NCBI GenBank assembly: GCA_003557565.1
Contig: PWOG01000061.1
Span: forward strand, 1-8,387
Length of the DNA: 8,387 bases
Direction of reading: 5' to 3'
Origin: Desulfobulbaceae bacterium
GTDB lineage: Bacteria > Desulfobacterota > Desulfobulbia > Desulfobulbales > Desulfurivibrionaceae
Numbering within the stretch: position 1 is the stretch's first letter; every line of letters starts with the position of its first letter. Below the pieces are notes generated by a model. It worked only from the letters and a program-made list of their open reading frames with translations. It was not told the origin of the DNA and did not search any database. A program made the translations under genes and the position numbers. This document shows positions 7,580 through 8,387 of the stretch, one piece after another.

Positions 7580-7669
7580 CGCATCTTGCTGCGATCGAGC
7601 CGGCTCACGTACTGATGTACGCATCGCCGGCCCGCTTGCCGCAACCTGCGACACCCCGTGACCGCTTAC
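7561..7669 (-). repeat. 109-bp palindromic repeat, copy B (overlaps the lptD start)
   Basis: Read on the minus strand, the outer arms are GTAAGCGGTCACGGGGTGTC and its near-complement ending GTGCCCCGTGGCCGCTTAC; most differences between arms are G-U compatible. Inside, GCCGGC pairs with GCCGGC and the tip is CGTAC-ATCA-GTACG. Directly after the 3' arm come C and T8 (7559-7552). It matches copy A at 2651-2759 in length, core and the T tract that follows. The 3' arm contains the GTG (7579) taken as lptD start, and the arm plus T tract encode residues MPRGRLPFF of LptD. ATG 7624 in the loop region is also in frame. A solitary arm end GTAAGCGG is also found upstream at 7703-7710. Hairpin followed by T8 resembles an intrinsic terminator or attenuator facing lptD. 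Confidence 0.85.
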
Positions 7670-7727
7670 GGGACAAACCCTAAAAGGGATATGCGGTCGC
7701 AGCCGCTTACCGCCTGTCACTGGTGCG

Positions 7728-7787
7728 CTCCAACGCGACCCATCAGCCGCGCCGCCTTTTGGCGTCGGCTGGATGGACCTGTTATGC
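7728..7787 (-). other. Integron attC recombination site
   Basis: Sixty bases with attC architecture, read on the minus strand: R'' box GCATAAC (7787-7781), four-base spacer, L'' arm CCATCCAGCCG, then CGCC-AAAA-GGCG as the terminal stem-loop, L' arm CGGCTGATGG, five-base spacer GTCGC, and R' box GTTGGAG (7734-7728). The two L arms pair perfectly except for one extra base, which is an extrahelical G on the plus strand (7771/7772); this is the strand expected to be the recombinogenic bottom strand for a cassette read leftward. AAC/GTT cores of the R boxes pair; the remaining R' bases deviate from GTTRRRY in the last position, which is natural since they derive from the neighbouring sequence after insertion. 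The site starts eight bases after the DUF2442 stop, the usual cassette arrangement. Length is at the short end of the attC range. No integrase gene or second convincing attC is in the window. Confidence 0.77.
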
Positions 7788-7795
7788 GATGATCG

Positions 7796-8041
7796 TCAAT
7801 GGCTGCCACGAAGAAGACTTGACACATTAAGGTCTTCGTCGATTTCCGGCCAATGAATGCCTTCACCATCGCCAAGAAGCTCATATTTCTCCAGCTGATT
7901 TCGATCGGCGTTTACCAGTCGTGGAAACCATACCAATGGGACAACTACTTTTCTGCCATCCACCAAGGATACAATCATGTCGTCATCAGTAAACTCGACA
8001 TTTTCCGCCAAAGCATGTGTTTCAACTGCCAATGTGCTCAT
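7796..8041 (-). CDS. DUF2442 family protein
   Basis: An 81-aa protein with the full DUF2442 pattern: VEFTDDDMIVSLVDGRKVVV, PLVWFPRLVNA, then LLGDGEGIHWPEIDEDLNVSSLLRG. The family has no settled biochemical role; its members are often encoded next to DUF4160 proteins, and the pair has the size and layout of a toxin-antitoxin module, which is a hypothesis, not something shown here. ATG 8041 has an excellent GGAGG six bases upstream, and it overlaps the 3' end of the DUF4160 gene by 20 bases, so the two are translationally linked. Codons are clearly more AT-rich than in lptD and beyond, which fits horizontal gain. With the attC just downstream this is the last gene of a probable integron cassette. 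Confidence 0.9.
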   Translation of the reverse strand: MSTLAVETHALAENVEFTDDDMIVSLVDGRKVVVPLVWFPRLVNADRNQLEKYELLGDGEGIHWPEIDEDLNVSSLLRGSH

Positions 8042-8258
8042 TCCAAGCCTCCACCAGGACTTGCCGGTTATCTTCGATATGCTTCATGATAATTCTCAGC
8101 TCATGTGATGCAAAATGTCGTGAACTCGCCAACGTGACAGGGCTCAACCAGAACTTCGCAAGGAATGTTTCGCGCTGCACATGAACATGCGGCGGTTCCC
8201 CGCGTTCATTGCTGTAAAAGAAGAAGCGGTATACTCCTATCCTGAGTATCGTCGGCGT
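8022..8258 (-). CDS. DUF4160 family protein with ACG in place of the start codon
   Basis: An intact 78-codon frame matches DUF4160 end to end: PTILRIGVYRFFFYSNERGE, PPHVHVQRE, LAKFWLSPVTLASS, HELRIIMKHIEDN, VLVEAWNEHIGS. Members normally begin MPTILRI; here the codon at that place (8258-8256) is ACG, and a TAA stop lies only three codons upstream (8267-8265), so no ATG, GTG or TTG is available before the domain begins. The first in-frame substitute is an internal GTG in PHVHV, which would delete the first third. Either the gene is a fresh pseudogene by one T-to-C change, it uses a rare ACG start, or there is a sequencing error. The remainder shows no frameshift or stop. It overlaps DUF2442 by 20 bases; the two form a bicistronic unit, and loss of one partner would leave DUF2442 alone. 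Confidence 0.8.
   Translation of the reverse strand, partial: TPTILRIGVYRFFFYSNERGEPPHVHVQRETFLAKFWLSPVTLASSRHFASHELRIIMKHIEDNRQVLVEAWNEHIGS
8048..8052 (-). promoter_or_regulatory. Strong ribosome binding site of the DUF2442 gene
   Basis: GGAGG six bases before ATG 8041, inside the DUF4160 frame. It shows DUF2442 can be translated even if DUF4160 is not, which matters because DUF4160 lacks a normal start. Confidence 0.65.
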
Positions 8259-8278
8259 GGTTGGTTACCTGCAATTCC

Positions 8279-8322
8279 TGTTCTCGCACAACCTCCACCT
8301 ATATGATGATCACGTGAGAACA
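8279..8322. promoter_or_regulatory. Inverted repeat upstream of the DUF4160/DUF2442 pair, possible operator
   Basis: TGTTCTC (8279-8285) and its exact complement GAGAACA (8316-8322) enclose 30 bases. The right arm is joined to the perfect 8-base palindrome TCACGTGA (8310-8317) and to TGATCA (8307-8312). The repeat lies 21-64 bases upstream of the expected DUF4160 start, where a promoter and an autoregulatory operator would be expected; a TATAGG on the minus strand (about 8303-8298) could be a weak -10, but no good -35 is spaced correctly. The rest of 8323-8387 contains no gene I can support. Confidence 0.3.
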
Positions 8323-8387
8323 TAATCAACGCCTGCAGAGTGCGGGGCCCTGTGGGCGCTGATATTTCCGTGACTAGTTGCCGGTTA

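Noticed and set aside
7561..7669. CRISPR or tRNA-like element
   Set aside because: Only two distant copies with no spacers; the fold is one long hairpin, not a cloverleaf, and no anticodon arm or CCA end is present.
7853..8089. Plus-strand frame of 78 codons at the cassette
   Set aside because: Antisense to DUF2442 and DUF4160, both of which match their families over full length.

Overview
The window is GC-rich (the eye puts it near 60% or above) and carries genes of a Gram-negative bacterium with two membranes: an LPS-export outer-membrane protein (LptD), a periplasmic lytic transglycosylase and the first genes of a type II secretion operon (gspC, gspD). The protein styles (a DHH-family phosphoesterase between lptD and mltB, an LptD with the short Cys motif) look deltaproteobacterial, perhaps Desulfobulbales. 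That assignment is inference. All recognised genes lie on the minus strand, so the window reads from right to left.

Right end (about 8387 to 7728): an island with visibly lower GC than the rest. It holds a DUF4160 gene whose expected ATG is an ACG, overlapped by a DUF2442 gene with a strong ribosome binding site. Eight bases after the DUF2442 stop comes a 60-base element with the full architecture of an integron attC site: AAC/GTT outer boxes, paired inner arms with one extrahelical G, and a short loop. The pair plus attC therefore looks like an integron gene cassette, lying directly upstream of lptD.

Middle (7669 to 2764): a cluster of lptD, a DHH/DHHA1 phosphoesterase-like gene, an mltB-like lytic transglycosylase and a small putative lipoprotein. 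The genes are spaced by a few bases or overlap (lptD/DHH about 5 bases apart, DHH/mltB 14-base overlap, mltB/lipoprotein 11-base overlap), which suggests one transcript with coupled translation. The theme is envelope biogenesis: LPS insertion and peptidoglycan remodelling.

Left (2508 to 1): gspC and a 3'-truncated gspD, the inner-membrane coupler and outer-membrane secretin of type II secretion, in the usual order and 38 bases apart.

Two copies of a 109-base, near-perfect palindromic repeat frame the envelope cluster: one in the gap before gspC (2651-2759) and one at the start of lptD (7561-7669). The lptD copy is unusual. Every plausible in-frame start codon of lptD lies in or beyond the repeat, its far arm and the following T8 tract encode the start of the LptD signal peptide, and the hairpin plus T8 looks like an intrinsic terminator facing into lptD.
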